This document shows, one piece after another, positions 1-6,194 of a DNA stretch of 7,729 nt (its first letter is position 1; each line of letters begins with the position of its first letter). The notes below the pieces were generated by a model. It did no database searches, had not been told where the DNA came from, and saw nothing but the letters and a program-made list of their open reading frames with translations. The DNA is from an uncultured Chloroflexota bacterium (GTDB lineage: Bacteria; Chloroflexota; Dehalococcoidia; UBA3495), in contig CAJWBT010000102.1 of NCBI GenBank assembly GCA_913020235.1, positions 1 through 7,729 on the forward strand. Reading direction: 5' to 3'. A program made the position numbers and the translations under genes.

Positions 1-236
1 TGGTCCTGCGGGCCAACGACATTGAAACGCTGATCATCATGGGCTACGCCACCAGTGGCGTGGTTCTGTCCACCCTGCGATTCGCCGCCGACCTGGACTA
101 CCGCCTCTTCGTGGTCGAGGACTGCTGCTCCGACCCGGACCCGGAGGTCCACGACTTCCTGACCCAGCGTATCTTTCCCCGCCAAGCCGATGTGATCACG
201 TCGGCGGAGGTGATACGAGCGCTGGAAGGACCCTGA
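1..236 (+). CDS. Isochorismatase-family (cysteine hydrolase fold) protein, C-terminal part, 5' end outside window
   Basis: The reading frame is open from base 3 to a TGA at 234-236, giving about 77 C-terminal residues. The rest of the gene lies upstream of the window. The visible part has the family's late core: a hydrophobic strand (LIIMGYATSG), then VVLSTLRFAADLDYRLFVVE, a DCCSDPDPEVH turn and a terminal helix ending in VITSAEVIRAL. Isochorismatase-like hydrolases normally carry the nucleophilic Cys in a GxxTxxCV motif at this point. Here the segment reads GYATSGVVLST, so the Cys position is Gly. A subgroup with ATSGVVLST is, from memory, a recurring variant, so this need not be a mutation. 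The substrate cannot be assigned. Loss of the nucleophile suggests a non-hydrolytic or altered activity, which is inference. The two Cys in DCCSD are downstream of the nucleophile position and are not a substitute by alignment. No helpful operon context is visible, because the next gene starts 222 bp away. Confidence 0.8.
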   Translation, partial: VLRANDIETLIIMGYATSGVVLSTLRFAADLDYRLFVVEDCCSDPDPEVHDFLTQRIFPRQADVITSAEVIRALEGP

Positions 237-342
237 CCGGCGGGCCCGCCCCACTGAACTCGTACCTGCCGTGGGACTTGTCTTCCCCAGATGCTTCGGC
301 GCGTCGAGGCATAGCTCCGGCCCCAGCGTTTTACCTCGGGCG

Positions 343-372
343 TTCCACATCCGGGCTGATTGGCTGTAATAT
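343..372 (+). promoter_or_regulatory. Weak sigma-70-like promoter candidate before the MFS gene
   Basis: A TAATAT hexamer at 367-372, directly preceded by TG, lies 18 bp after TTCCAC at 343-348. The -10 box is good (5 of 6 against TATAAT) and the -35 box is poor. It lies about 85 bp upstream of the TTG start of the transporter gene. In GC-rich DNA an AT-rich hexamer in this position is suggestive but unproven. Confidence 0.25.
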
Positions 373-458
373 GCTTTCCTAGCGGCACGCCGGTACCGGC
401 GCGGCACAGGCTTCCTATAGAAACACACCGATGACCGGTTGGGAGGCGGTTTCATCTG

Positions 459-1781
459 TTGGAAAGTCGCGTTGACACAACCGCGGGTAAACGCCACTAC
501 GGTTGGGCTATATTCGGACTGAGCTTCTCCAACCTTTTCGTGGAAGGCGGGATCAAGAATACCGTGCCCGTGGTTTACGTGGCCCTGCGGGACAGCTTCA
601 AGTGGAGCGCCACCACCACCTCGAGCATCTTCTCCGTGGCCGGCCTGGTCGGCGGTCTTTCCGCTCCGGTTTTGGGGGCCCTCCTGGACCGGCTGGGGCC
701 TCGCTACTTTTTCGCCGCCGGTGGGGTGCTCATACTGGCAGGCTATCTGTCCAGCAGCTTCGGGTCCGAACTCTGGCACCTGCTCATCTTCTACAGCGTG
801 CTGGCGACCCTGGGCGAAAGCATGGTCTCTTCATTTACTACCACGGCCAACCTGGCTCCATGGTTTCCCAAGGCCCGAGGCCGCATTCTCGGGTTGGCCG
901 ATGCGGGCAATCCGCTGGGCTCGCTAGTGTTCCTGCCGGTGTCCCAGCTACTTATTTCCGCCATTGGCTGGCGAGACACCTTTTGGGTTCTCGGGTTCCT
1001 GTTCTTCATGTTGGTGGCCCCGGCCAATTTCCTGTTCCAGAGACGTCCTCCCGGGGCACGCCCATCCGCTGAACCCGGGCAAGAGGGCGCTTCCGATACC
1101 TCGAGAGCTTCGGCCGGGGAAGCAGAGCCTTCATCCGGTGTTGCCGGCCCCCCTCTTGCTTCCAACCCGTCGCTCTGGCAAGCCGTTCTCTTGGGGCCTC
1201 CGCTGTGGTTTTTGGTGTTGGCTCGCCTGCTGGCCACACTGGGACGGCAGCTGATCCGGGTTCACTTGGTCGCCTTCTTGTTGGCGGCGGGGTACAGCCC
1301 GTTCGCGGCCGCCACCGCCATAGCCAGCGCCGGACTGGTGGGTCTGGTAGGCAGGCCCCTCACCGGCGCCATTTCGGACCATGCGGGCCGAGAAACAGTT
1401 TACTCCGCGGGGCAGGGAATGCACGTCCTGGCCATGGTAATCATCTACGTGCTGGGAGATGGGCAGAGCTTATGGCCGATAATCCTTTTCGCCGGGCTGA
1501 TGGGGCTCAGTGACGGTATCGGCGGGCTGATGGTGGGCGCCAAAGCCGCCGACCTGTTCCCGGTCGGCTCTCTAGGCTCGGTGATGGGCCTGATACACCT
1601 GGGACGGGGCATAGGGATCATGGCCGGCCCGGTGATTGGGGGAATCCTGTTTGACGCGCGAGGCGACTACACTGTGGCGTTTCCCCTGGCCATTTTGCTA
1701 GGGTTGCTGGCCGTCGGATGTATATGGGCGGCCCGGTTGACCGCGGGGCGGACCGGCGGGGCCTCGGTCTCTCAACGATGA
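459..1781 (+). CDS. MFS transporter, monocarboxylate/oxalate-formate-like
   Basis: This encodes a 440-residue inner-membrane carrier of the major facilitator superfamily with about 12 hydrophobic segments in two halves. The first half begins at residue ~14 (YGWAIFGLSFSNLFVEGG). MFS motif A lies between TM2 and TM3 (LGALLDRLGPRYFF, ~72-85). A charged, Pro/Ser/Ala-rich linker of about 44 residues (~195-238) separates the halves. The second half carries its own motif A copy (VGRPLTGAISDHAGRE, ~297-312). The overall pattern (YGW N-terminus, WRDTFW near TM6, H at 380 in the GLIHLGRGIG segment) resembles monocarboxylate and oxalate:formate antiporter relatives, so the likely cargo is a small organic acid. 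That substrate is inference. The TTG at 459 is taken as start because a purine-rich GGGAGGCGG (441-449) sits 9 bases ahead. The upstream ATG at 431 is out of frame. The C-terminus ends in a short hydrophilic tail, and the DinB-like gene follows after 184 bp. Confidence 0.88.
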   Translation: MESRVDTTAGKRHYGWAIFGLSFSNLFVEGGIKNTVPVVYVALRDSFKWSATTTSSIFSVAGLVGGLSAPVLGALLDRLGPRYFFAAGGVLILAGYLSSSFGSELWHLLIFYSVLATLGESMVSSFTTTANLAPWFPKARGRILGLADAGNPLGSLVFLPVSQLLISAIGWRDTFWVLGFLFFMLVAPANFLFQRRPPGARPSAEPGQEGASDTSRASAGEAEPSSGVAGPPLASNPSLWQAVLLGPPLWFLVLARLLATLGRQLIRVHLVAFLLAAGYSPFAAATAIASAGLVGLVGRPLTGAISDHAGRETVYSAGQGMHVLAMVIIYVLGDGQSLWPIILFAGLMGLSDGIGGLMVGAKAADLFPVGSLGSVMGLIHLGRGIGIMAGPVIGGILFDARGDYTVAFPLAILLGLLAVGCIWAARLTAGRTGGASVSQR

Positions 1782-1841
1782 TCCCACACTCGGAATCCAG
1801 CATCGGGAACAGGCGGGGAGGACGGGCTTACCCACCGGGAA

Positions 1842-1871
1842 TACCTTTCGGGGCCGTATTGGGGGTACAAT
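1842..1871 (+). promoter_or_regulatory. Weak promoter candidate before the DinB-like gene
   Basis: TACAAT at 1866-1871 matches a -10 box at 5 of 6 positions. The best upstream partner, TACCTT at 1842-1847 with an 18-bp spacer, is a poor -35. It would give a leader of nearly 90 nt to the ATG at 1966. I saw no convincing terminator after the transporter gene, so readthrough from it is equally possible. Confidence 0.2.
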
Positions 1872-1955
1872 GGCGCCAGACGCGCCGGTCGACCCAACGG
1901 CGCCCTCCCTCGAGGGTGTTCGGCGAGCATCCCCGGGGGCCGGGAAATATCCCGC

Positions 1956-1960
1956 GGAGG
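1956..1960 (+). promoter_or_regulatory. Shine-Dalgarno site that fixes the DinB-like start
   Basis: GGAGG sits five bases before the ATG at 1966. An in-frame ATG at 1870 would add 32 Pro/Gly/Arg-rich residues that do not belong to the DinB fold, and it lacks a comparable site. The 1966 start is therefore preferred. Confidence 0.75.
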
Positions 1961-1965
1961 CCAAC

Positions 1966-2511
1966 ATGGAAACCGTGACCTTCATCACCCAAAGCTTGAG
2001 GCAGGTGCAGCTGCGCCTGCTCGCCACCTGCGAGGGCCTGATCCAAGACCAGGTGCTCTGGCGTCCTAGCCCCCACGCTAACAATATAGGCTTTATTCTG
2101 TGGCATGTGGCCCGCGGAGAGGACAATCGTATTTCCAGGCTGCGGGGCCAGCAGCCCACGCTTTGGGTCTCCGAGGGCTGGCACAAGAAATTCGCCCAGC
2201 CCGTGGACGCGCCCGCCCCTGGCGACCGGATGGGGCTGAGAAGCCTGCCGATTCCGGACCTGGCTGTCCTGACAGACTACGCCAAGGCCGCCCACCAGCA
2301 AACCATGGATTTCCTCCCCACGCTGACCGCCGATGGGCTCGATGTTGCGCCAGACCCTTCGCAGCCGGACCGCACGGTGGCCGCGGCGTTGCGCCACCTG
2401 GTGACGCACAAGAACAACCACCACGGCCAGATCGACTACATCCGCGGCCTGCAGGATGAGGCATGGGACCTGCCGCCGGGGACGGGCGTCGTGCTGCCGC
2501 CGCTCTCGTGA
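1966..2511 (+). CDS. DinB-superfamily (DUF664-like) metal-binding four-helix protein
   Basis: This encodes a 181-residue soluble protein, the normal size for the DinB/YfiT-like family. The family has a four-helix bundle binding one divalent metal through three His, and includes mycothiol- or bacillithiol-dependent transferases. Visible ligand candidates are H47 at the end of helix 2 (IGFILWHVARGEDN) and H148 plus H152 or H153 in the last helix (HKNNHHGQIDYIRG). These match the family's pattern of one His followed later by a His-x3-His-Gly-Gln type motif. The N-terminal helix (LRQVQLRLLATCEGL, ~11-25) and the DQVLWRPSPHANNIG loop are also typical. There is no signal peptide or membrane segment, so it is cytoplasmic. 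The specific reaction cannot be read from sequence. The name DinB does not mean DNA polymerase IV here. It is transcribed in the same direction as the MFS gene (184 bp upstream) and the bicupin gene (226 bp downstream), with no firm operon evidence. Confidence 0.85.
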   Translation: METVTFITQSLRQVQLRLLATCEGLIQDQVLWRPSPHANNIGFILWHVARGEDNRISRLRGQQPTLWVSEGWHKKFAQPVDAPAPGDRMGLRSLPIPDLAVLTDYAKAAHQQTMDFLPTLTADGLDVAPDPSQPDRTVAAALRHLVTHKNNHHGQIDYIRGLQDEAWDLPPGTGVVLPPLS

Positions 2512-2529
2512 GAGGAGGCGCTCTTGTAG

Positions 2530-2561
2530 GAAGGGGGTTCAAGGAGCGGCTCGCCCCCTTC
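2530..2561 (+). terminator. Stem-loop after the DinB-like gene, possible terminator without U-tract
   Basis: GAAGGGGG (2530-2537) and CCCCCTTC (2554-2561) form a perfect 8-bp stem around a 16-base loop, starting 18 bases after the stop codon. No T-run follows, so it is not a classic intrinsic terminator. It could stabilise the 3' end of the mRNA or be part of the adjacent repeat-derived DNA. Confidence 0.35.
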
Positions 2562-2591
2562 GAGAACAGCACCTTGCACACACTTACTCTA

Positions 2592-2639
2592 GTGTTACCT
2601 ATGTCCCCGGTCTATGTGTAACCTATGTTCCCGGTTGCA
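2592..2639 (+). repeat. Two tandem 24-bp direct repeats, probable remnant end of an IS481-like element
   Basis: Copies at 2592-2615 and 2616-2639 match at 18 of their first 20 bases. The shared core is ACCTATGT(C/T)CCCGGT, preceded by GTGT(T/A). From memory, ends of IS481-type integrase/transposase elements often carry such tandem ACCTATGTCCCCGGT boxes, which bind the transposase. No transposase gene lies next to the repeats in this window, so this would be a solo end or excision scar. The repeat itself is directly visible; its IS origin is inference. Confidence 0.6.
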
Positions 2640-2724
2640 CAGGGGGTAAATTCTGATCCATCAGTTCCGCATTGAAATCGCTACCGGGAAGAAGTCTTCT
2701 CGAACCAGGCCCAAACCTTGGACC

Positions 2725-2731
2725 AAGGAGG
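2725..2731 (+). promoter_or_regulatory. Strong Shine-Dalgarno site that fixes the bicupin start
   Basis: AAGGAGG lies six bases before the ATG at 2738. The frame is open further upstream to an ATG at 2672, but the extra 22 residues are encoded across this ribosome-binding site and show no similarity to the duplicated domain. The 2738 start is chosen. Confidence 0.8.
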
Positions 2732-2737
2732 GCGCCG

Positions 2738-3778
2738 ATGCCAGATGAATTGAATGCCCTGAGCCCAGCCCAATTGGCCCGGAGACGCGACTCGATCTTG
2801 CACGGATTTGGCCGCATCGAAGAGGAGTTCGACCGGAGACGCCAGGAAAACCGGCTGCTGGCCAAAGCAAGCGACATCCGGTGGGAGTCCGCTTCGGCTG
2901 TACACCCGACTCAGCAGGAAGGGCACCGCCTGGCCCGCGTCATCTCTCCGGAGTTGGGTTTCAATATCCACACCTTTCGGGTTTTCCAGCGGGAGATCGG
3001 GGGCGGCGGCGTGGAGGGGGCATATCACACCCACGGCGACGCGGTAAAGTATTACCTTCACGGGAAAGGAAAGGAGATTATCGGCGAAGAAGAGTACGAG
3101 GTGGAAGCGGGAGACCTGGCCTTCATCCCGGCCAACATCTGGCATGGGACGGAGAACACCGGCCAGGAGCCGATGGTGTTCATCGCCTTCCACCAGTTGC
3201 CGGGTACTCACCTCCCGGTTCCCGCGCCCTGGCAATACGAGGTCTCGGACCTCGGTGGCGGCAGCAACCTGTCTACCCTCCTGGCGTCGGCCGCGGGGGA
3301 GGACCCGGCCGCGATGGACTCCGCCACCCTGTACTCACGCCGCCAGCATTTCCTGCACCAGCTGGGGGTCCTGGACGATGAGTTCAACCGGCGGCGGCAA
3401 CAAACACGCTACGTCGTTCACCGGCGCGATGTCCCTTGGGAAGTGGACGTGGACTCTCAGACGGTCCCTCTGGTGGCGCCGGAGCTGGGGTTCAACATTT
3501 TTACCCTCCAGGTCTCCCTTCGGGTGGTACCGCCCCACTACCAGGACCACGCCGGTCACAGCCACGGCGAGTCGGTACGCTACTGCCTGAACGGGACCGG
3601 CCGGCAGACGGTCGAGGACACGACCCTGGAGATGGCGGCCGGAGACCTGGTCTTCGTTCCGTCGGGAGCCCGCCATAGTTTGGCCAACCCTGGGGACGAG
3701 CCCCTCCGGCTGCTGATAGCCGAGCAGATGCCAGGAACCTACCGCCAGGTACCGGCGCCGTGGCGGGACTCTGCCTAG
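2738..3778 (+). CDS. Internally duplicated bicupin with helical headers
   Basis: This encodes a 346-residue cytoplasmic protein made of two homologous halves (~15-165 and ~200-343). Each half starts with an Arg-rich amphipathic helix (RRRDSILHGFGRIEEEFDRR at 15-34; RRQHFLHQLGVLDDEFNRRR at 201-220), followed by (I/V)(R/P)WE, PELGFNI and a cupin barrel. Both halves end in an alike tail (LPGTHLPVPAPW, MPGTYRQVPAPW). Cupin 1 shows H97-T-H99 and a later H136 (FIPANIWHGTEN). Cupin 2 shows H274-S-H276 and H313 (FVPSGARHSLAN). Neither cupin has Glu at the usual spacing of the HxHx(3-4)E motif, so a three-His metal site is likely in both. That arrangement is seen in gentisate 1,2-dioxygenase-like bicupins. 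A dioxygenase or sugar-acid isomerase role is possible but unproven. The next gene, an enolase-superfamily enzyme, starts 60 bp downstream on the same strand and is probably in the same operon. Confidence 0.87.
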   Translation: MPDELNALSPAQLARRRDSILHGFGRIEEEFDRRRQENRLLAKASDIRWESASAVHPTQQEGHRLARVISPELGFNIHTFRVFQREIGGGGVEGAYHTHGDAVKYYLHGKGKEIIGEEEYEVEAGDLAFIPANIWHGTENTGQEPMVFIAFHQLPGTHLPVPAPWQYEVSDLGGGSNLSTLLASAAGEDPAAMDSATLYSRRQHFLHQLGVLDDEFNRRRQQTRYVVHRRDVPWEVDVDSQTVPLVAPELGFNIFTLQVSLRVVPPHYQDHAGHSHGESVRYCLNGTGRQTVEDTTLEMAAGDLVFVPSGARHSLANPGDEPLRLLIAEQMPGTYRQVPAPWRDSA

Positions 3779-3838
3779 CCGGCCGAGGCCAGGTGCTTTC
3801 CAGCCCAGGCTCCGCCCCGCGCTGAGAAGAAGGAAGAG

Positions 3839-4921
3839 ATGAAGATCACCGAAGTGGAGTGCTTGGTTTTGGACCGGCAGTTCCCGCTTGTCCGGGTCCA
3901 CACCGACGAGGGCCTGGTGGGAATCGGGGAGTGCTTCCGGCGCCAGCCCGATCTCATCAAAATGCAGGTGGACCGCCTCTTCAAGCCGGTGCTACAGGGC
4001 AAAGACCCCCTGGACACCGAGTTGCGCTGGAGGGATATGGTCCGGGCCGGGTCCGCGGTGGAGATGGGGGGCGCCATCTTCTGCGCCATCGCAGGTCTGG
4101 ACATCGCCCTATGGGACCTCAAGGGCAAGGCCCTGGGCGTTCCCATCTATCAGCTGCTCGGCGGCAAAGTGCGGGATAGTGTAAGAATGTACGCCAGCTC
4201 CATGCGCCGGGACATGGCGCCGGTTGAAGAGGCCCGCCGGGCAGCCTCCTTTGTCGACGCCGGCTACACCGCCTACAAGCTCCACAGCGCGGTCCCAGGG
4301 TCCATCGACGACCCCGCCGACCACACCATAGACACGGTACGGGAGGTGCGGGCCGCCGTTGGCGACCAGATCGAGATCCTGGTGGACGTGAACGGCGCTT
4401 TTTCCACCCACCACGGCATAAGCATCGGCCGGGCCCTGGAGCAATTGGGAGTGTTCCACTTCGAGGAGCCGCGGCCCTTTTACGACCTGGAAGGGCTGGC
4501 CGCCGTCGCCGATGCACTGGACATTCCCATCGCGTCGGGGGAGATGATATTCACTCACTGGCAATACCGGGACCTGATCCTCCAGGGACGAGTGGACATC
4601 ATCCAGCCCGACATCGTCAAGGTCCCTGGGTTTACCGAGTTCCAGAGGATCGCGGCGTTGGCCTCAGCCTTTGGCAAGCCCATTACGATCCACAACACCC
4701 AGCCAACCGTCAGCGCGGTGGCTCACCTACACGTCTGCGCCGCCTATCCCCAAATACCATACGCCCAGGAGTACAACATCGAGCCCGTCTCCATCCGCGA
4801 CCGATGGCCGATCCTCAAAACGCCTCTGGAAGTCAAAGCCGGCTACCTGGAGGTGCCCTCCGGCCCCGGCCTGGGAGTGGAGTTGGACGAGCAAATGGTG
4901 CTGAAGGCGGCAGAGGCCTGA
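3839..4921 (+). CDS. Mandelate racemase/muconate lactonizing family enzyme, galactonate-dehydratase-like
   Basis: This encodes a 360-residue member of the enolase superfamily, mandelate racemase subgroup: an N-terminal capping domain (~1-115) and a TIM-barrel C-terminal domain. The enzymes abstract a proton alpha to a carboxylate held on Mg2+, usually to dehydrate or epimerise sugar acids. Metal ligands are D183 (LVDVNG), E209 (HFEEP) and E235 (ASGEM). The catalytic His-Asp dyad is H285 (ITIHNTQP) with D258 (IIQPDIVKVPG), and E311 (AQEYN) fills the usual end-of-barrel Glu. The position of the KxK base motif reads K147-L-H149. The short first loop and segments such as AIAGLDIALWDLKGKALG resemble E. 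coli galactonate dehydratase as I remember it. GalD has a catalytic His where this protein has N185, so the substrate is likely different. A purine-rich GAAGGAAG precedes the ATG. The bicupin gene is 60 bp upstream, and the minus-strand propeller gene ends 32 bp downstream. Confidence 0.92.
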   Translation: MKITEVECLVLDRQFPLVRVHTDEGLVGIGECFRRQPDLIKMQVDRLFKPVLQGKDPLDTELRWRDMVRAGSAVEMGGAIFCAIAGLDIALWDLKGKALGVPIYQLLGGKVRDSVRMYASSMRRDMAPVEEARRAASFVDAGYTAYKLHSAVPGSIDDPADHTIDTVREVRAAVGDQIEILVDVNGAFSTHHGISIGRALEQLGVFHFEEPRPFYDLEGLAAVADALDIPIASGEMIFTHWQYRDLILQGRVDIIQPDIVKVPGFTEFQRIAALASAFGKPITIHNTQPTVSAVAHLHVCAAYPQIPYAQEYNIEPVSIRDRWPILKTPLEVKAGYLEVPSGPGLGVELDEQMVLKAAEA

Positions 4922-4953
4922 GGTCAGGGAAGCTGGAGCGCCGGGCGCCCAAC

Positions 4954-5814
4954 CTAGTCCGGCAACAGCTTCGCCATGGCGATCCCGTACTCCCCAGCCA
5001 CCGAGTACAGCAAGTACGCGTCATCCCCTTCACGGAATATCCCCGGGTCCCGAACCTGGCGCACCTTCCCCATCACCAGTCCCCGGGCCGACGGCTCCAG
5101 CGGCATCTCGGCCCCCTCGTACTCCATCTCCGGCTCCAGTACCGTCACCGGGGAGGATTCCTTCCACTCAGCCCAGTCCGGAGTCAGATCGATGGTCGCC
5201 AGGAGAATCTGTTCGGGGCAATCGAACGCGTTGGAATAGAAGACTTCGAGGGTGTTGCCCTCCAGCATGAACGCCGCGTGCCGCATGTCCTTGGAGAAGA
5301 GGGTCGGTCCCTCCTCAAACCCAGTGAGTCCGTCCTTTGACCGGTAGAACACGCCGGGCATTCCCAGAGCGTAATGGTATCCGCCCCACTGAAAGACCCT
5401 GAAATACGGCTCCCCGAGAACCTCCGGGAGCGCGGAAAATGCGATCCCGTCCTTGGACACAGCTACCTTTGATCGTTGGCAGCCGTCTGCTACCCACCCA
5501 TGGTAGTACATGCGTATTTCGCGTTTTTCATTGTCCACGTGAACGTCGGGCGAGGCGACATGGTTGTAGCAGAAAGAGTCTTCTAGGCGCAATGTCCCCG
5601 GCTCATAAACCCGCCACGGTCCCCCCAGATCGTCGGCATAAGCCAGCCGGATGTACGATCCCTTGTGATGGGCGAAGTAGAGGTAATAATTGCCGAGCGG
5701 GTTCTCCAACCAAGAAGGAGCCAGGATCAGCGAGGGACCGTTGATGTTGCCGCCAAGGTCTCTGCCAGAATCCAGATTGATAATTGGGTTGCTTTCAAGC
5801 CGCCGGGCTTTCAT
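4954..5814 (-). CDS. GH43-like five-bladed beta-propeller protein of unknown substrate
   Basis: This encodes a 286-residue protein without signal peptide or membrane segment. The sequence shows about five repeated blade units: YYLYFAHHKGSYIRLAYADD (43-62); IRMYYHG plus SKVAVSKDG (~100-123); YALGMPGVFYRSKDGL (~148-163); LEVFYSN plus ILLATIDL (~189-210); and AYLLYSVAGEYGIAMAKL (~266-283). Such blades, with tryptophan and 'SKDG/ADDL' turns, are typical of the GH43/GH32/GH130 propeller hydrolases acting on glycans. Acidic candidates in conserved-looking turns are D90 (HVASPDVHVD), D256 (RDPGIF) and E275. The usual first-blade catalytic DP is replaced by NINGPSLI, so hydrolase activity is uncertain. 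I do not recognise a named family. The start at 5814 has GGAGGG nine bases upstream (complement of 5824-5829). It is convergent with the dehydratase gene and separated by 32 bp with no clear terminator. Confidence 0.8.
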   Translation of the reverse strand: MKARRLESNPIINLDSGRDLGGNINGPSLILAPSWLENPLGNYYLYFAHHKGSYIRLAYADDLGGPWRVYEPGTLRLEDSFCYNHVASPDVHVDNEKREIRMYYHGWVADGCQRSKVAVSKDGIAFSALPEVLGEPYFRVFQWGGYHYALGMPGVFYRSKDGLTGFEEGPTLFSKDMRHAAFMLEGNTLEVFYSNAFDCPEQILLATIDLTPDWAEWKESSPVTVLEPEMEYEGAEMPLEPSARGLVMGKVRQVRDPGIFREGDDAYLLYSVAGEYGIAMAKLLPD

Positions 5815-5900
5815 ACGGGTGTTCCCTCCGGTTTCTCCATTTTCGTCAGTCCGGGGCCCAACCCAGGAACTTCTAGCCGCGGGTGCCGAGCCCGTGTCCG

Positions 5901-5929
5901 ACCCTATACCCGACCGCCCGGCCTGTCAA
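5901..5929 (-). promoter_or_regulatory. Sigma-70-like promoter for the beta-propeller gene
   Basis: On the minus strand a perfect TTGACA (complement of 5924-5929) is followed after 17 bp by TAGGGT (complement of 5901-5906), within GTATAGGGT. The -35 and spacing are ideal and the -10 is partial. Transcription would begin near 5894 and give a leader of about 80 nt to the ATG at 5814. The strongest -35 match I noticed in the window is here, in the correct orientation for the gene. Confidence 0.5.
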
Positions 5930-5997
5930 TCTCCTCTGAAAGAGATCGAACCTCCCGTGGAACGCACCAGTACTAGGTCAACCTGAAACTGATAGTT

Positions 5998-6068
5998 GTC
6001 ATTCCGAGCGAAGCGAAGAACCTCGTTGTTACGCTGAGATTCCTCGTCGCTTAGCTCCTCGGAATGAC
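5998..6068. repeat. REP/MITE-like element with inverted ends
   Basis: GTCATTCCGAG (5998-6008) is the exact reverse complement of CTCGGAATGAC (6058-6068). The inner flanks (CGAAGCGA and TCGTCGCTTAGC) extend the pairing imperfectly, so the element can fold into a long hairpin. Interspersed elements of this look, GTCATTCCGAGCGAAGCGA followed by AGAACCTCG, are common in intergenic DNA of several environmental lineages, including Chloroflexota, as far as I recall. It lies about 70 bp upstream of the propeller gene's -35 box. Confidence 0.75.
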
Positions 6069-6149
6069 GGTGTCGCTTCCCTCCTCGGAATGACGGTGTC
6101 GCTTCCCCCCTCGGAATGACGGTGTCGCTTAGCTCCTCGGAATCTCTCA
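6046..6149. repeat. Tandem array of a 26-bp unit, nearly four copies
   Basis: Units occupy 6046-6071, 6072-6097, 6098-6123 and a partial 6124-6149. Each begins GTCGCTT, carries AGCTC or CCCTC/CCCCC, and continues CTCGGAATGACGGT. The last copy diverges after GGAAT. The array is an expansion of the right end of the inverted-repeat element that starts at 5998. Because 26 is not a multiple of three, translations across it shift frame and the open frames here are not genes. Confidence 0.85.
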
Positions 6150-6194
6150 TGCTGGTTGCCGGAAGCACCACGGCCCACGAAATGGACACCTCCC

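Noticed and set aside
239..250. GGCGGGCCCGCC palindrome just after the isochorismatase stop, as a terminator
   Set aside because: It leaves no room for a stable loop and stem of usual size and has no T-tract. Such palindromes are expected in GC-rich DNA.
1870..1965. Upstream in-frame extension of the DinB-like gene
   Set aside because: The additional 32 residues are low-complexity Pro/Gly/Arg and precede a strong GGAGG site placed for the ATG at 1966.
1828..2424. 198-codon minus-strand open frame opposite the DinB-like gene
   Set aside because: It is a shadow frame created by high GC content. The plus-strand gene has a clear family, metal ligands and a ribosome-binding site.
2672..2737. Upstream in-frame extension of the bicupin gene
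   Set aside because: The AAGGAGG site at 2725-2731 serves the ATG at 2738, and the extension matches neither copy of the duplicated unit.
4922..4953. Bidirectional terminator between the convergent dehydratase and propeller genes
   Set aside because: Only a short GCGCC/GGCGC pairing with no loop and no T-runs on either strand is present, so it cannot be supported.
5998..6149. CRISPR array
   Set aside because: The 26-bp units are directly abutting with no spacers, and no cas gene is nearby. It is a simple tandem repeat.
5926..6189. 87-codon minus-strand open frame rich in SEELSD and RGEATPSFRGG segments
   Set aside because: It is a translation of the inverted and tandem repeats. The 26-bp unit shifts frame, there is no ribosome-binding site, and such peptides are a known artefact of this repeat type.
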